Shown here: one piece after another, positions 13,615 through 25,000 of the stretch
Position numbering within the stretch: position 1 is the stretch's first letter
Layout of the letters: the number at the start of each line of letters is the position of its first letter
Assembly (NCBI GenBank): GCA_033063855.1
Contig: CP093831.1
Coordinates: 21,142,001 to 21,206,000 of the forward strand
Reading direction: 5' to 3'
Origin: Smittia aterrima
Taxonomy: Eukaryota > Arthropoda > Insecta > Diptera > Chironomidae
Length of the DNA: 64,000 bases
Notes under the pieces: generated by a model
Databases searched by the model: none
Told to the model about the DNA's origin: nothing
Seen by the model: the letters and a program-made list of their open reading frames with translations, nothing else
Translations under genes and position numbers: made by a program

Positions 13615-14069
13615 ATGCAGGAACAAATCGTTATCGTTCTTATCGCAGCTTTTGCTATTGCTCAAACTACTTCGACCCCAATGCCGCTTAGCAGCGCAAC
13701 TATTCCGCCTCTTTGCGAGCCTGGAATCATTGAAGAAATGCCGACCCACATCAAGAAAGTATGCCTTGCCTTGGAAAACTCTAATCAACTGTCCTCAGCT
13801 TTGAATCAATATATAAGATCGGAAACAGCAGGTGCGTAAAAGCTCGCGATACATCAAGTCCAATTACCGTTGTCGCGTCATGCGTAAAACAATACAAGGA
13901 AGCTTTACCTGACAACGTTTGAACTTTTTTTTCTCACGAATTCAAATTAATATTTTTATCGTCTGTCTCAATAGCGTTGATGGTGAGGGGAGAAGACTTG
14001 GTGAGTCCTTCGATGACCGGTAAACGAACGGACGTTGATCATGTTTTCCTACGATTCGGAAGGCGCTAG
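13615..14069 (+). CDS. Ms: myosuppressin neuropeptide precursor
   Basis: Secreted neuropeptide precursor. The mature peptide is [15 protein letters not shown], an FMRFamide-related peptide known in insects to inhibit visceral and heart muscle through myosuppressin receptors. Two exons, 13615-13831 and 13975-14069, split after residue 72 (phase 1), giving a 103 aa precursor. Seen: signal peptide [20 protein letters not shown]; the conserved spacer block [17 protein letters not shown], which resembles the fly precursor; then a GKR cleavage site, [10 protein letters not shown], the amidation Gly and RR just before the stop. The decapeptide sits at the extreme C-terminus as in other insects and occurs once. 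Identification rests on established peptide sequence knowledge and is essentially certain. Confidence 0.98.
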
Positions 14070-14722
14070 ATGTAAACTCTGTAACCCGATTCCACAAACA
14101 AACAAAACTAAACTGAACCAATGTTAACCAAATTTAATGAAAATACCAAAAACATTTAATTACTTAAGTTCATTAGTCATGTAATGCTCTGTTAATTGAC
14201 CATGCGAACGATGCAATCTATTGAAAAGTGAGAGTAGAATGGAGCCAACTTGACCTCTGATAGTGATTCAATGTCTCTAATTTCATGTGCACATTTCATG
14301 AAATTTGATGTTCAGGCATTTGACAAATTACTTGGTAAATCCATTTTATGTCATCACCTTTTGATGGATTGAAGCTCTTTGTATAAAATGGAGTAGATTC
14401 AATTGTGAACGCGCATCATTGACTCAAGGAAGAAGAGGAATCCACGTTAATTTGTGGATTTAAATGAGAGGAAAATTTTCTGATAAAGTTAGCGATTTGT
14501 TCTTCTATTATTTTTAAGTCTGAGAAGAAAAGACAAAGTGACGATGATGAGGGACATGTCAAAAAGAAATTTATTCATGAACTATATTTTAACATCTGCA
14601 CAAGCATAAACTTTAGAACCCTTAACTTATGAAAGAAAAATAAAGAAAACATTGAGATAAGATCAATGGCAACATCAATTGTTACAATTTGATTTGACTT
14701 CCTTGGAATATGATTGAAAAAT
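14070..14722. other. intergenic region between convergent Ms and M13-like genes
   Basis: Contains the 3' UTRs of the two converging genes. TTTATT around 14567 would read AATAAA on the minus strand and could serve the M13-like gene. No coding exon recognised. Confidence 0.5.
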
Positions 14723-17044
14723 TTAAATAAAATCTTCTGTAGTAGTCGGAATTTCTGGGCAATTGAAAGTTTTGAAAAATTCTTCAAATCGGTCTGGACT
14801 ATAAGCAAACAAGGAGGCACTTTTACCACTCTTATTTTTTTCGCAGTGTTTGATCGCCAGCGCCACCCAAAACATCTCTTCGTTGGTTAGAAGGAATCCA
14901 GGAAGACTGGGCTCAGCTCCGTTGAGTTTAACCTGTGGATTTAAATTTATTTGGCTTAAAAATTCGAGTTATCGAAGTACAAAGAAAATTTTCTTACGAA
15001 TTTCTTGTAACTCTTCGCTGCAAGGTCTTGCTCGTTGTTTACAAAATCGGTGAGTGATAAGCTTAGCAGCGCTTGGTAGATTTCTGGAAGAAGCATTGCC
15101 ATGTTGTAGAAAACGCTTCGTTTCGTATGAAACATTGGATATTGTATTGCAGTTGCTGGACAATCTGGAAAATCATTTTCCATAAGTTTCAACTTGAAAC
15201 TTTCAAGTGATGACAAAAATAAATTAACTCACAAATAATTCGATTGGTTATTAGACTGCAACTTGAAGAATCCCCCATTTGACTGCCAATTTTAAGTGTT
15301 TTTGAATCCTCTTCTGACATTTCTAACATATTGATGAACTTTTGATGTTTGAACATTGCCTGATAACGCAATAAATTATTCAGTTTCGTGTTTCGGTGAA
15401 AATTGTGATTTAACTTGCCTGATAGCTTTCTACAAGAGTTTCGCTGCCGTTAAGGTTCAACTTTTGAAAAAGTCGATTTAAGAACGAATCATCTATCAAA
15501 TCGGTTGGGTAGCCTGCGACAAAACTTCCATCGACTTTAATTTTTTTACATTATTTAAAATGGACTCGTCATCGCTTTTATCGTTTGTTTCAGATAAATA
15601 ATCATCAATCGCCAGATTCATTAAGTTTTTAACACTTTCTCTTGTTTCGTTGTTAAGATATTTTCTTGAGAACATAGCATTTGCAGCAACTGGCATAAAC
15701 TTATCGATTAAACGATTGCATAGCTCAAATCGCTCGGGGGTCTTAATTGCAGTTTTGTATTCTTTGTTCTCAAACGGATAAACTTCGAATAGGTGACGAT
15801 AGTCGTAGAGGATGTCAATTAGCACGACGTAAGCAAGCAATCTTAGGAGAAAAATATTGATGATGAACAAAAATCTTAAAATAAATTTTGATCAATTCCT
15901 CACCGTTTGTCAACATATTTATTTGCCTTGACCCTTTCGAAGAACGTTGGATAATTAAAAATTAAAATTTTATCATTTTCCGTTGCTTTGAGCCAATTTG
16001 GGAGTTGCTGATTGAGAACATCGATCCATTCCGAATCTCCATATTTTCCAAGTTCAGCTTTTAAGTCTCTAATGTCACCATAATATGTTTGGTTTAAGTC
16101 GTCTGGAGTAATTGGTGCTTCATTAGGAAACTAAAAAGAAATCACTTGAGAAAATATTTCTTTTAATTTTCTTCAACTCTCACCTCGGAGGGTTCAGCTC
16201 GAATTATTTTGACTATATCGTCAACCGACTCTGTCGGAAAACCGAAAAGTTCAAACATGTCTTTAACGTCCTTAGCAGTATAAAACAAGTTTGTAGTCGA
16301 ATAACGTGTCCAAGAGTAAATATACTCAGGCGCCAAACAAAGAATTTCATTCCCATCAACGGGAGACGGACAATAAGTTATCTTGAAGTTTGTGAAATAT
16401 TCAAGTTTTGTTTCAGTTTCAAGTTTAGTAAAATTTAAGTCGTTTTCTGTCCAGTTAGAAATTTGATTAGGAAATTTTCCAAACGTTCCGAGATATGCGA
16501 GAATTTCCTTTCGGCTTTGGCTGATTATGTATTCTTAAATGTAAAAAAATATTACAAAGAGCTTCGAGTGTAAGTTTGACTTACTTGATGTGACGCATCT
16601 TTTATAAAAGTTCTTCACAACCTTCACAGCTTTTACATCTTCATCGGTAATCGATGCTTTTAACATTATGTGTCGCTTCTCATCAATTTTTTTCTTGTAA
16701 CTTGGTTGGAACCCGATGGTTTCATAACGCTCATTATAAGCTCGTTCTTTATAAAACGTGCCGCAAGAAAACTCATCGAAGTCATCGCAAGGGTTTTCTG
16801 TAGAAAATCAATTTTGATGAATTTCCCTCTTTGAATTTATATTTTTCTGACCTGAATTGTTGTAGGAGATTTCCTCGAGAATACGGAAAGCGTCTTTCAA
16901 ACACCATTCATTTGAGCAGAGTTGAAGTTTATGATATTCTTCTAATTTTAACGAGGTTCCTTTATACTTTATTGGAATAGTTCCGTACCCATAAATCAAA
17001 CCGATCCAGCCAACCAGGAAAGTGAAAAATAAAAAAGATTTCAT
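14723..17044 (-). CDS. secreted neprilysin-like M13 protein, catalytic site lost, one frameshift
   Basis: Member of the M13 (neprilysin) family. Eight minus-strand exons: 16852-17044, 16585-16797, 16184-16533, 15904-16130, 15419-15841, 15233-15359, 14998-15164, 14723-14932; about 637 aa. Start MKSFLFFTFLVGWIGLIYG is a signal peptide, so the protein is secreted rather than type II membrane. Family landmarks seen: CSNEWCLKDAFRILEEI then NPCDDFDEFSCGTF, the MFSRKYLNNETRESVKNL segment, an AGYPTDLIDD block, and SLPGFLLTNEEMFWVALA near the C-terminus. Where active enzymes have HExxH, this protein reads LLPEIYQALL, and the ENxAD glutamate region is missing, so peptidase activity is not expected. The donor after exon 5 is GC (CAG|GCAAGT). 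In exon 5 the A7 run (plus-strand T run 15541-15547) is one base short: the frame is lost there and resumes one frame over. Initiator ATG lies 3 nt behind the upstream SVWC stop. Confidence 0.82.
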
Positions 17045-17047
17045 CTC

Positions 17048-17486
17048 TTATTTGTTTTCAATATTTGCCACCTTCGGACAAGAACGCGCACAACAATCTG
17101 CGAATAGAAAACAGGTTTTAGATAAATAAAAAAAAATTAATAGAATAGATGGTTACCTGGATAGTTCAAAGTGTAGTCAGGAGCTAAGAGACAGTTATCG
17201 GCATTAACAGCTACTCCACAAGTTGCAATCGAAGCTGAAAAATCTTCGTAGCACTTCGTCAGCTCACAACTATCTTGAAAAGTATCCCCAGGTTCAAGGT
17301 TCACTCGAGGAATATCGCAATAATCTTTGCAGATTCCTCTCTTGCAAACTAATTACAATTCATTAGACAGATTTTAATATTTTTCTCTAGTAACTTACCA
17401 GTTCGTTTATTTCCTGGTGGATAAAAAGCTACTGATGCTAAACAAATTGGAATAAACAAACCTCCGAAAACACTAAAAATTTGCAT
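17048..17486 (-). CDS. small secreted single-domain von Willebrand factor C (SVWC) protein
   Basis: Three exons, 17399-17486, 17157-17348 and 17048-17097, about 109 aa. Signal peptide MQIFSVFGGLFIPICLASVA, then eight or more cysteines ending in YPDCCARSCP, the CC-x(3)-C ending typical of the arthropod SVWC family, whose members (such as Vago) are secreted and induced by infection or nutrition. Role in this species is unknown. A consensus TATA box lies 50-57 bp upstream of the ATG. The stop TAA is followed by GAG and then the in-frame ATG of the M13-like gene, so the last exon of this gene and the first exon of the next appear to be one exon. A minus-strand AATAAA inside the M13 coding exon (16968-16973) could end a short SVWC-only mRNA. 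Confidence 0.85.
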
Positions 17487-17535
17487 CCTTCTTAAGCAAC
17501 GGTAAGATCACAACTAACTCTTTGGAGACTTTCCA

Positions 17536-17543
17536 CTTTTATA
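17536..17543 (-). promoter_or_regulatory. TATA box of the SVWC (and perhaps SVWC/M13 dicistronic) gene
   Basis: TATAAAAG on the minus strand, 50 bp upstream of the SVWC ATG, placing transcription start near 17508 with a 5' UTR of roughly 20 nt. No equally good promoter was seen immediately upstream of the M13-like ATG. Confidence 0.65.
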
Positions 17544-19092
17544 AAGCTTTACAAACATTTGCTTGGAGCTTGCACAAAGAGAGATCCAAGTTTCATAAGT
17601 TTAAAATTCTCTTTATTCTCGTCTTTCAAAACCAGCTGTTATTTTCTTTCTCTTTTGCGCTCTACTGTCTGCTCAACATTTCTACGCTCAGTCTGAAGAT
17701 ATACGTCGTAGACTGTGTATCGACGCGATCGCAAAGGAAAAAATATTCATAAATTCCATTCGGAAGAGCATTGAAATCTTTTGAAACAAAACAAATAACG
17801 CGCGTGAAGAAACTCAGCAGAATATTCACCTTCAACTTTATTACTTTTCCAACCGTGAAATGTGATAAGACGTTACACAAATTAGTCGTCTCTTTAACCA
17901 CACATCGAAGATATTTATTCATTAATTTGCTCCGCGTATGACGGCTAAGTGTTTACAGTTATTGTAATTTACATTTTTTGAAAAAAGCTCATGAGAAAGA
18001 AAAGTGATTATTAAATGTGAGACGAAGGTGTGCGCGCGCTGTTTCGGAGAACATTGTCTCACGTCGTGAGAGACGAAAATATTTATCGTATGAGAAAACA
18101 AGATTATCTCGTTTTTTTATGAATTGTGATAAGAAATTGAAATCTTTCTCCTACATCGTTAGAGATGTTGTTTTGAAAGAATCTCAAATTTCAAAGTTGA
18201 CTTAGCAGTAGCAAATATATCAAACACAATTGATGGTACATCAAACGATGATTCACATCATCTAATGAGAAATTTCATTGCAAAGATTTTCTTTTCGCAC
18301 TTAATCAACCTCTGAGAATTTCATTGAAAAAAATGAATTAATGAATTGTTTGAGGTAGAGCTTAGCGTGGTAACACAAGAATTGCCTTCATTGTTCAATG
18401 CGGTGGCTTTAACACATTTGCTTCAAATCATTCAACTTTATTTGTTAGTGGCGCGAACGAGTTCTTGGTTGCTAACACGCTGCAATTTGAAATTTAAATA
18501 TTTGTCGAGAAGTTAACTGCAAGAAAAATCAGAAGATAAAAGTGTTAACTAATCCAAACGTTTCTCTAAGTAAAATTAGCTTCATAGTTAAGCTTCGTGC
18601 GCATCTCGAATCACCACGAATTAAATGGCTATTTACTTAGTTTTTTTTTGCTTTGAAGTTGAAACAATCCGGAAAATTAGCATGCAAATCGATTAATTGA
18701 GTTTGGAAAGTGAAATTGTACCGCGACGTTCATCGCACTGGCCTGGTTCATAATTAAATTGAGATCGCTATTGCGCTAACGAAAGAGAAAAGAAGAAAAA
18801 AACAACCATCACCACGGCTACGAATAATCCTTCTCGGATTTGTAAAATTTGTTTTCTCCTTTGCAGATTCTGAGCGAGTGACACACGAAACAGCATTGTG
18901 AACTTAGTTTGGAAAAGTGAAAGTTATTTCTTATTCGATCTACGACAGAGTATTATGTGATAAAGCGGCATAAACATTTCAAGTCAGTGTGCTCAGTGAG
19001 TTGGTGCGTGTGCGAAATGGGGAAGTGAGCTGCCGTCACAATAGTCTTTTATCACACATAAATTATCATCGGGCATCGCTCTGTCTCCCTCA
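17544..19092. other. intergenic region, 5' region of the four-TM gene
   Basis: Noncoding between divergent genes. A pyrimidine-rich CAG acceptor near 18866 followed by sequence reading into the ATG at 19093 suggests that 18867-19092 is 5' UTR of the plus-strand gene. Open frames here show no family resemblance. Confidence 0.45.
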
Positions 19093-21464
19093 ATGGGAGT
19101 AAACTGTTATGACACTGGCAATGAAGAAATTTTGATGAAGATGAAGCAATACTTTAAACAAAATTTTATCTACATCTGTCTGGGACTGGCGTGCTTATCA
19201 TTGGTAAAAAATTCTTAATTCACGTTAAAATATTTTCGTAAACAAAATTCTTGAATTCTATTCTGCTATAAACAAACAAATGCAAATCGTCTTCATTAAG
19301 CTTATATGGAGAAACAATCTGATTCATTTTAATTTTATTCTTAAGAAATATAAAATTCTGAAACTTTTAAGTTTAAACCAAGTCCTCAACTTGAGTTTCT
19401 TACTGAACTGACAACCAAAGGATGCTGAGAAACTAATTGCGATCACATTATTAAAATTTTTGCTCATCCGAAGAAAGAAAAAGAAATTTACCGCAAAGCA
19501 TTTATTAATGAATCGCAATTTTGGGAGGTCAGCATGTGAGAAAAAGACCGCTCATCAGCTTCTTTTCATCATTTTTCTCATCACAAATTGTTTCGCATTT
19601 GATTTTAATTTCCACTTACACACAGAATAAGCAGAAATGAAAATCTGGAGCAATAAAATTAAATTTGAATTTGAATCTTTTGGATGAAGATTTAAAATTT
19701 CTATCATTTTTGGGTAATGTAAAAGAAGTAAAAGTGTGTGAGGCGTTGATTAAGCTTAATGAACGAATTGGAAGTTACAAACGATTTTCTTTTCATTTCT
19801 TTCTATTCGGTGATCTCAATTAAGCGCATCTGATAAAGCGAATAGTTTTCTTTTTAATGGTTAGAGCCGATTGTTTCTCCACTTCGCTTGGCTTCATGTG
19901 GAAGTTTGATAAAACTTTTGAATGTCGAATCTTAAGATTGTTGAAATCTTCAAGTTTAAATCGCCTACGTTCAGCGAAATTTTGAAGATCGCGAACTGTA
20001 AATTCACCTCACGTTCACTGACGTCACTTTCCGTTTTGTTTTCGCGCTTCGAAAACCTTCATCACCATCTGATGGAAATAAATCATGACAACATCTCCGC
20101 GTGGAGTTGCGATTATAAACAAAAAAGAAATTGAATTTGTCGTGAGTCTGAGGTGCGGTGTATGACTCATATCATTCAATGTGATCTTCATCGAGCGAGA
20201 AAACGAATTAATTATGATTTTCATTTCAGCTCACTTACCTGATTGCATTCTCGGTCGAGTTGTCTCGGATCCTCGACACACGACGAACTTCAACAGACTC
20301 AGTTTCGATATTTTTATGTACAATCTACTTTGTTCTGTTTCTATCGGCGACAATCTTGATCAATGGCCTTGCCACCCGCATGGCATTGGGGCTACTTATT
20401 TGGTCGCTTATAGTCTCAATTTTAACGATACCGGAGCTTTGGATGATCATGGTTCAGTTTTGGGTAAGGATTAGAAATTTAAATAATTAATAAAGACCTT
20501 ACTAATTCTTTTCACAGGGCATGGAATCCAATCACGGATTGGCAGAAGTGATTAGCTATTTTATTCGATTAGTAATTAACTGTGTCATCCTGATCCAAGT
20601 GGTACCATTGGCGCTTAAGTGGCGCAAAGAGAAAAAGATTCTAAAGCAACTTGAATCTCTTGCTTCGAGACTACAGTTAACAGCTGTCAGTCCGCAAACA
20701 AATTACTCAAACTACAGAAACACTATAGCAAAGTCATCGAAAGATGCTGAGTGTGAAGCGTCAAAGCAAGAAAATGGGGAAAAGACAAATGGTGGACTTG
20801 ATAATCAAGCCTATCTTCAGAGCTACCCTTACTTACATTACGGATCTCAAAACGAGTTCGACGCATCGATCTTTGGAATGAATCCGTCGCAGTACATTGG
20901 CACGCCGCCCACAAACGTTGCTGGTAAGCATTTGCACTCATCAAATGGACAGATTAACAACGTTTTCTTTTCTTTTTAGCGAAAAGAACTCAGTCGTTGC
21001 TTGATCTTCGATTTATTCAAACGACGACAACGAAACTAATTAAGAAATCAAACGAGAAAAGCGACTCTGTCTCGCTGAATAGTTACGATATGCGAGCGCA
21101 GAATAAATTATCGAAAGAATCTCGATCGAAAACAGTCAAAGGCTCAAAGGAGCAAATTTATCACACAATGGAGCCACCCTTCAAAAAATCCCTCGGCAGG
21201 AATTGCGTGTCGTTGGAGAATCTCGGTGTTTTCATAACTGAAGATGCTTTCTCAGGAAATTTTCCGGGTTATCCTCCTCAACCCATTTATCCTGCATACT
21301 TCTATTACAACAATCCATATCAACAACCTCAGCCAATGTACATGAGTGGCTATCATAATAATTATCCAACAAACCAAAATAATTCTTATTATCACAGCAG
21401 CAGCATAGGAAATAGCAAACAGTCGATTGACGATTTTAGAAAATATCGAGACGTAGCTTTATAA
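19093..21464 (+). CDS. unrecognised four-transmembrane protein with long cytosolic-type tail
   Basis: Four exons, 19093-19203, 20230-20463, 20518-20923, 20980-21464, giving 411 aa; intron 1 is 1 kb, the others about 55 bp. I do not recognise the family. Seen: short N-terminus, then four hydrophobic helices at roughly residues 23-46, 62-84, 86-114 and 126-150, then a basic LKWRKEKKILKQ stop-transfer stretch. The remaining 260 residues are hydrophilic: Ser/Asn/Lys-rich in the middle and Tyr/Pro/Asn-rich near the end (repeated YPPQP, YYNNPYQQPQP, SYYHSS). The arrangement resembles small insect tetraspan proteins of septate junctions or DUF4728 type, but no diagnostic motif was seen. AATAAA at 21564-21569. 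Start chosen as the first ATG in an exon that keeps frame with all later exons. Confidence 0.75.
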
Positions 21465-22095
21465 AAAGCTTCGATTTACCAAATTGATGAATGAAATATT
21501 GGAGAAAAAACCGTTTACTTAGTCAGAGAGAAAACTCTTCACTTGTTTTGTAATTTTTAAAGAAATAAAACGAAATTTTTAAACAAAACTATTCGTAATC
21601 TCTTTTGACATAATCTCAATGAAGTTCAAACAAAAAAATTTCCGCTTTTCAATTTGCAATCTTCACATTGTTTTGTTTTATTTAAAAGTTCATAAACATC
21701 GATTTTACTTCTCATCACAAAGAAACTTCTCGTCTTGTGTGTATATGTGATTTTCTTTAAATTTTCCAGTGTATCGTGTCATCATCAAGTAGTTTAATCA
21801 ACAATTCAAAAGAAGATAGTTTCAATTAGTTCACAAAGTCATAGCGAAGCCTTCAATCATTGGCCTCGACAGCAGAGAATCGTTTTAAGAAAAGAGAAAA
21901 CTCAAAAAGTTGTTAAATGAACATAAGAAAAATTAAAAGAAAAACTTAACAGAGAAAAAAAATCATAGAAAAAAATTGAAAAGAAAAACTGATTCGCATT
22001 GTTATTTCATCTTGAGTTAAGAGTCGGTATTTCAAAAGAATTTGAAAAAAATGAGTAAATCAAAGGAAAAATTAAAGAAAAATCGAGTTCAAAGT
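21465..22095. other. 3' UTR region between convergent genes
   Basis: Holds the poly(A) signal of the four-TM gene (21564) and, on the other strand, the 3' end of TMEM131. A-rich; no coding content recognised. Confidence 0.5.
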
Positions 22096-25000
22096 TTACT
22101 GATTCCATGTCTCGCGGTCGTTATCGTTACGATTTGGCTCCCAAATAGCGCTCAAGGATTTGAAGGGATCATAAGCTGGTATGTTCTGTGGAGCAGCAAC
22201 GTTTTGATGAGTTTGTTGTGCGATATTCGGTTGCTGAAACTGTTGTTCAAATCCAGGAGGAACAGCTAATGGCGGCGATGGTGACGACCAATTAGGAGGA
22301 GGCGATGTAGGGCTCTCGTTTCTGCGATAAGCTGGAGACCAAAGGTTGTTGCTACTTGTTGCTGCTGCTGAGTTTAACCATTCGACTTGTTGACGTTCCT
22401 TCATCTTCATCATCTGGTAGCGATATTGTTCTTCCATCATTTGATTTTGATGTTGTTGCTGCTGCTGCTGAGCATTTTGATCATTGTAACTCATCAAGTT
22501 CATCAACTTTGATTGTTGCATGCCATACCCAGATTGAGTTGGTGGCATGAAATAACTTGCATTTGAGTTATATGGAGATGGTTTCGCTAGTGGATGATGA
22601 TGATTCATTCCACCGGTCAATGGTTCCCACGACGGCGTAGACGATGGCGATTTTTTCGTCCCAATAGGTCCATACTGCGAGCATTCCTCTTGTTCCACAT
22701 AACGATCGTTGTTTCGATTGAAGCTACTTATTCGAACCAAATCAAGTTCTTGGTGACGATGAGTGCCATTTGTCATTCCGTTCATCATTCCGAAATTCTG
22801 ATTGATCTTGTTCGTGTTGTCAATCGGTGGCTTGGCAACAACATCGCTGTAGCTCGTGGAACTCCAAATATTACTCGTAGGCGGAACCCAATTATTATTA
22901 GGACCGTACGTGTGTTGATGGCCGTTGCTCAACTTGCCGGAATTTGAATACGCAGAGCTCAGATTCTGTCTAAACTGAAATTGTTTCCCGTCTTTCAGCT
23001 GAGCACGCTTTGCAATATTGTTATTGATTCCATTGCTGTTCGGCGTCAAATTGCTGTTCATCGGATTCTTACGTTCACGTTCTCGTCCAGGTGTTTTTCC
23101 ATATTTCTTCTGTGTCGGCTGTTGTTCACTCTAAAATAAATTGAGAGTATTACGCATTAAATATTGACAGTTTCTGGAAATTCAACGAAATAAAAAAATA
23201 TTTCGTGCCACGAAAAATTATATTTTCGTTAATATGATATTGAACTCTATTCAGTGTTAAGGTGAAATTGTTTATGATTATCTGACAAACTCCCTGCACG
23301 CCTCATCAAAACACACGTCAAAAGAAAACACTGAAAAAAAAAACAGTTTCTCACCTTCATTGAAATGTTGGCCTCGCTTCCATTCGTATCGGTGATGATA
23401 TCGTAATTAACATGATTTTGTTGATGGCCTTCAGATGAACTCGCATTTGATGTTGGAGAATGACTTTTAACATCACCGTTTTGCTTAGCGTTTGGAAATG
23501 ACGTTGCGGCTGGTGCAATTTGCAACTTGCTCTTCACCTCCTTCGTCACCTGTTGATTCCGGTTTAGATTTTGACTCGTGTTGAGCGGCTTGACTTGAGG
23601 AATAATTTTTTGTGATGAATTGTTCTTTTGGTCCTTGGATTCAGCGATGTTCAACTGGTTCTTTGACTTTTTTCCGTTAGCCTTGCTTTTATTAAGCGGC
23701 GGTGAATCCTGTTGTTGTGGCTCTGATTTGTATGAACTTTTTTGAGAAGAAACTTCACAATTTTCTTTTGAAGATGATGATGATGACACTGAATCGTCTT
23801 CGGATGCTATTGAAGTCTTTTTGGTTTCCTTTAGGATTACTTCTGGATTGACCTTTCCTTTATTGATTTCATGGCGTGCCGGCCGTGGCGAGCTCTTTGA
23901 CTGTTGAGGTTCGCTCGGCGGTGAAGTTGGAGTTGGAACTTTTTGACTTGTAAATTTATTACGGAAATCCGTCCAGGGCTTATTGAGATTAAATCGTCCA
24001 CTGTTTGAGTCACTACTCACATCATTTTTCTTTGTCATCGTTAGTCGCTTACGAATATTCATTGACGCATTATGATTATTGAGATTGTTAAGTCGCTCCT
24101 GATTTGAAACAAATGACTGTGTGCCCTCGACGATTGAACTTGCTTCAAGTCCTATCTGTCTTAGATCCAATGGAGGTTGAACTGGTCCTCTCTCTCTTCC
24201 GATCATTCTCATATGCTCCTTTAATATTCGATCTGAATCAATAGCAGATGCGATCATCACTAGGAACAATGCAATACACAGTACAAGTAATGCGTTTCGT
24301 TTAAAATCAGCTTCCCAATGAGGTCTTTGAATGTTTCTGCTACAAAGCTCAAGCGCCGAACTCGCGACTGTTCCAATTAGTGTAAAATTAACATTCGCTC
24401 CAAAGCTCGTGTCGAAATTCAAGGTTCGAACCACTCTCGATAACGTGAAGTCAGGCGAGAAGGCGATCTCAATCTTCTTTGATTCATTGGGCATAAGCTG
24501 AAACGGCTCACAGTTCAGAACTTTAAATCCATAGCCAAGACATAGGTCGTTTTCCACACGCATCCCGCTTATTACCAACGGTACTTCCCCGTAATTTTTG
24601 GCTGTGAATGTCCGCTTACTTGATATCAGTACAGTTGCACCCGTCGACGAAGACTTTTCACACAACTTCAAGTGTTTCTCACTAATCTCAAATTGTAACG
24701 GAGTTGTGTTGCCAGGTTTACGGTTGCCGAACTTGAATTGTGGCACCACCGCTCTCGCTGAAAGCCACACGGCCTCGACAACTGTTAAATTGTTGCGTAA
24801 ATACAGTAACGAAGAGTAAGTACCAGGTGACGTCGCAAAGAAATCGATTCCTACTTTCAAATAGGATCGAGGCTTCACTTCATCCATAAAGATTTCTTTG
24901 TTTTTACTTGAATTGAACGAGAATGGGTTCTCATGACTTAGGATGCAATTTGGACAGTCTCTCAGCGCTTCAGGTAGTACCGTGACTTTTTCGCCGTGTA

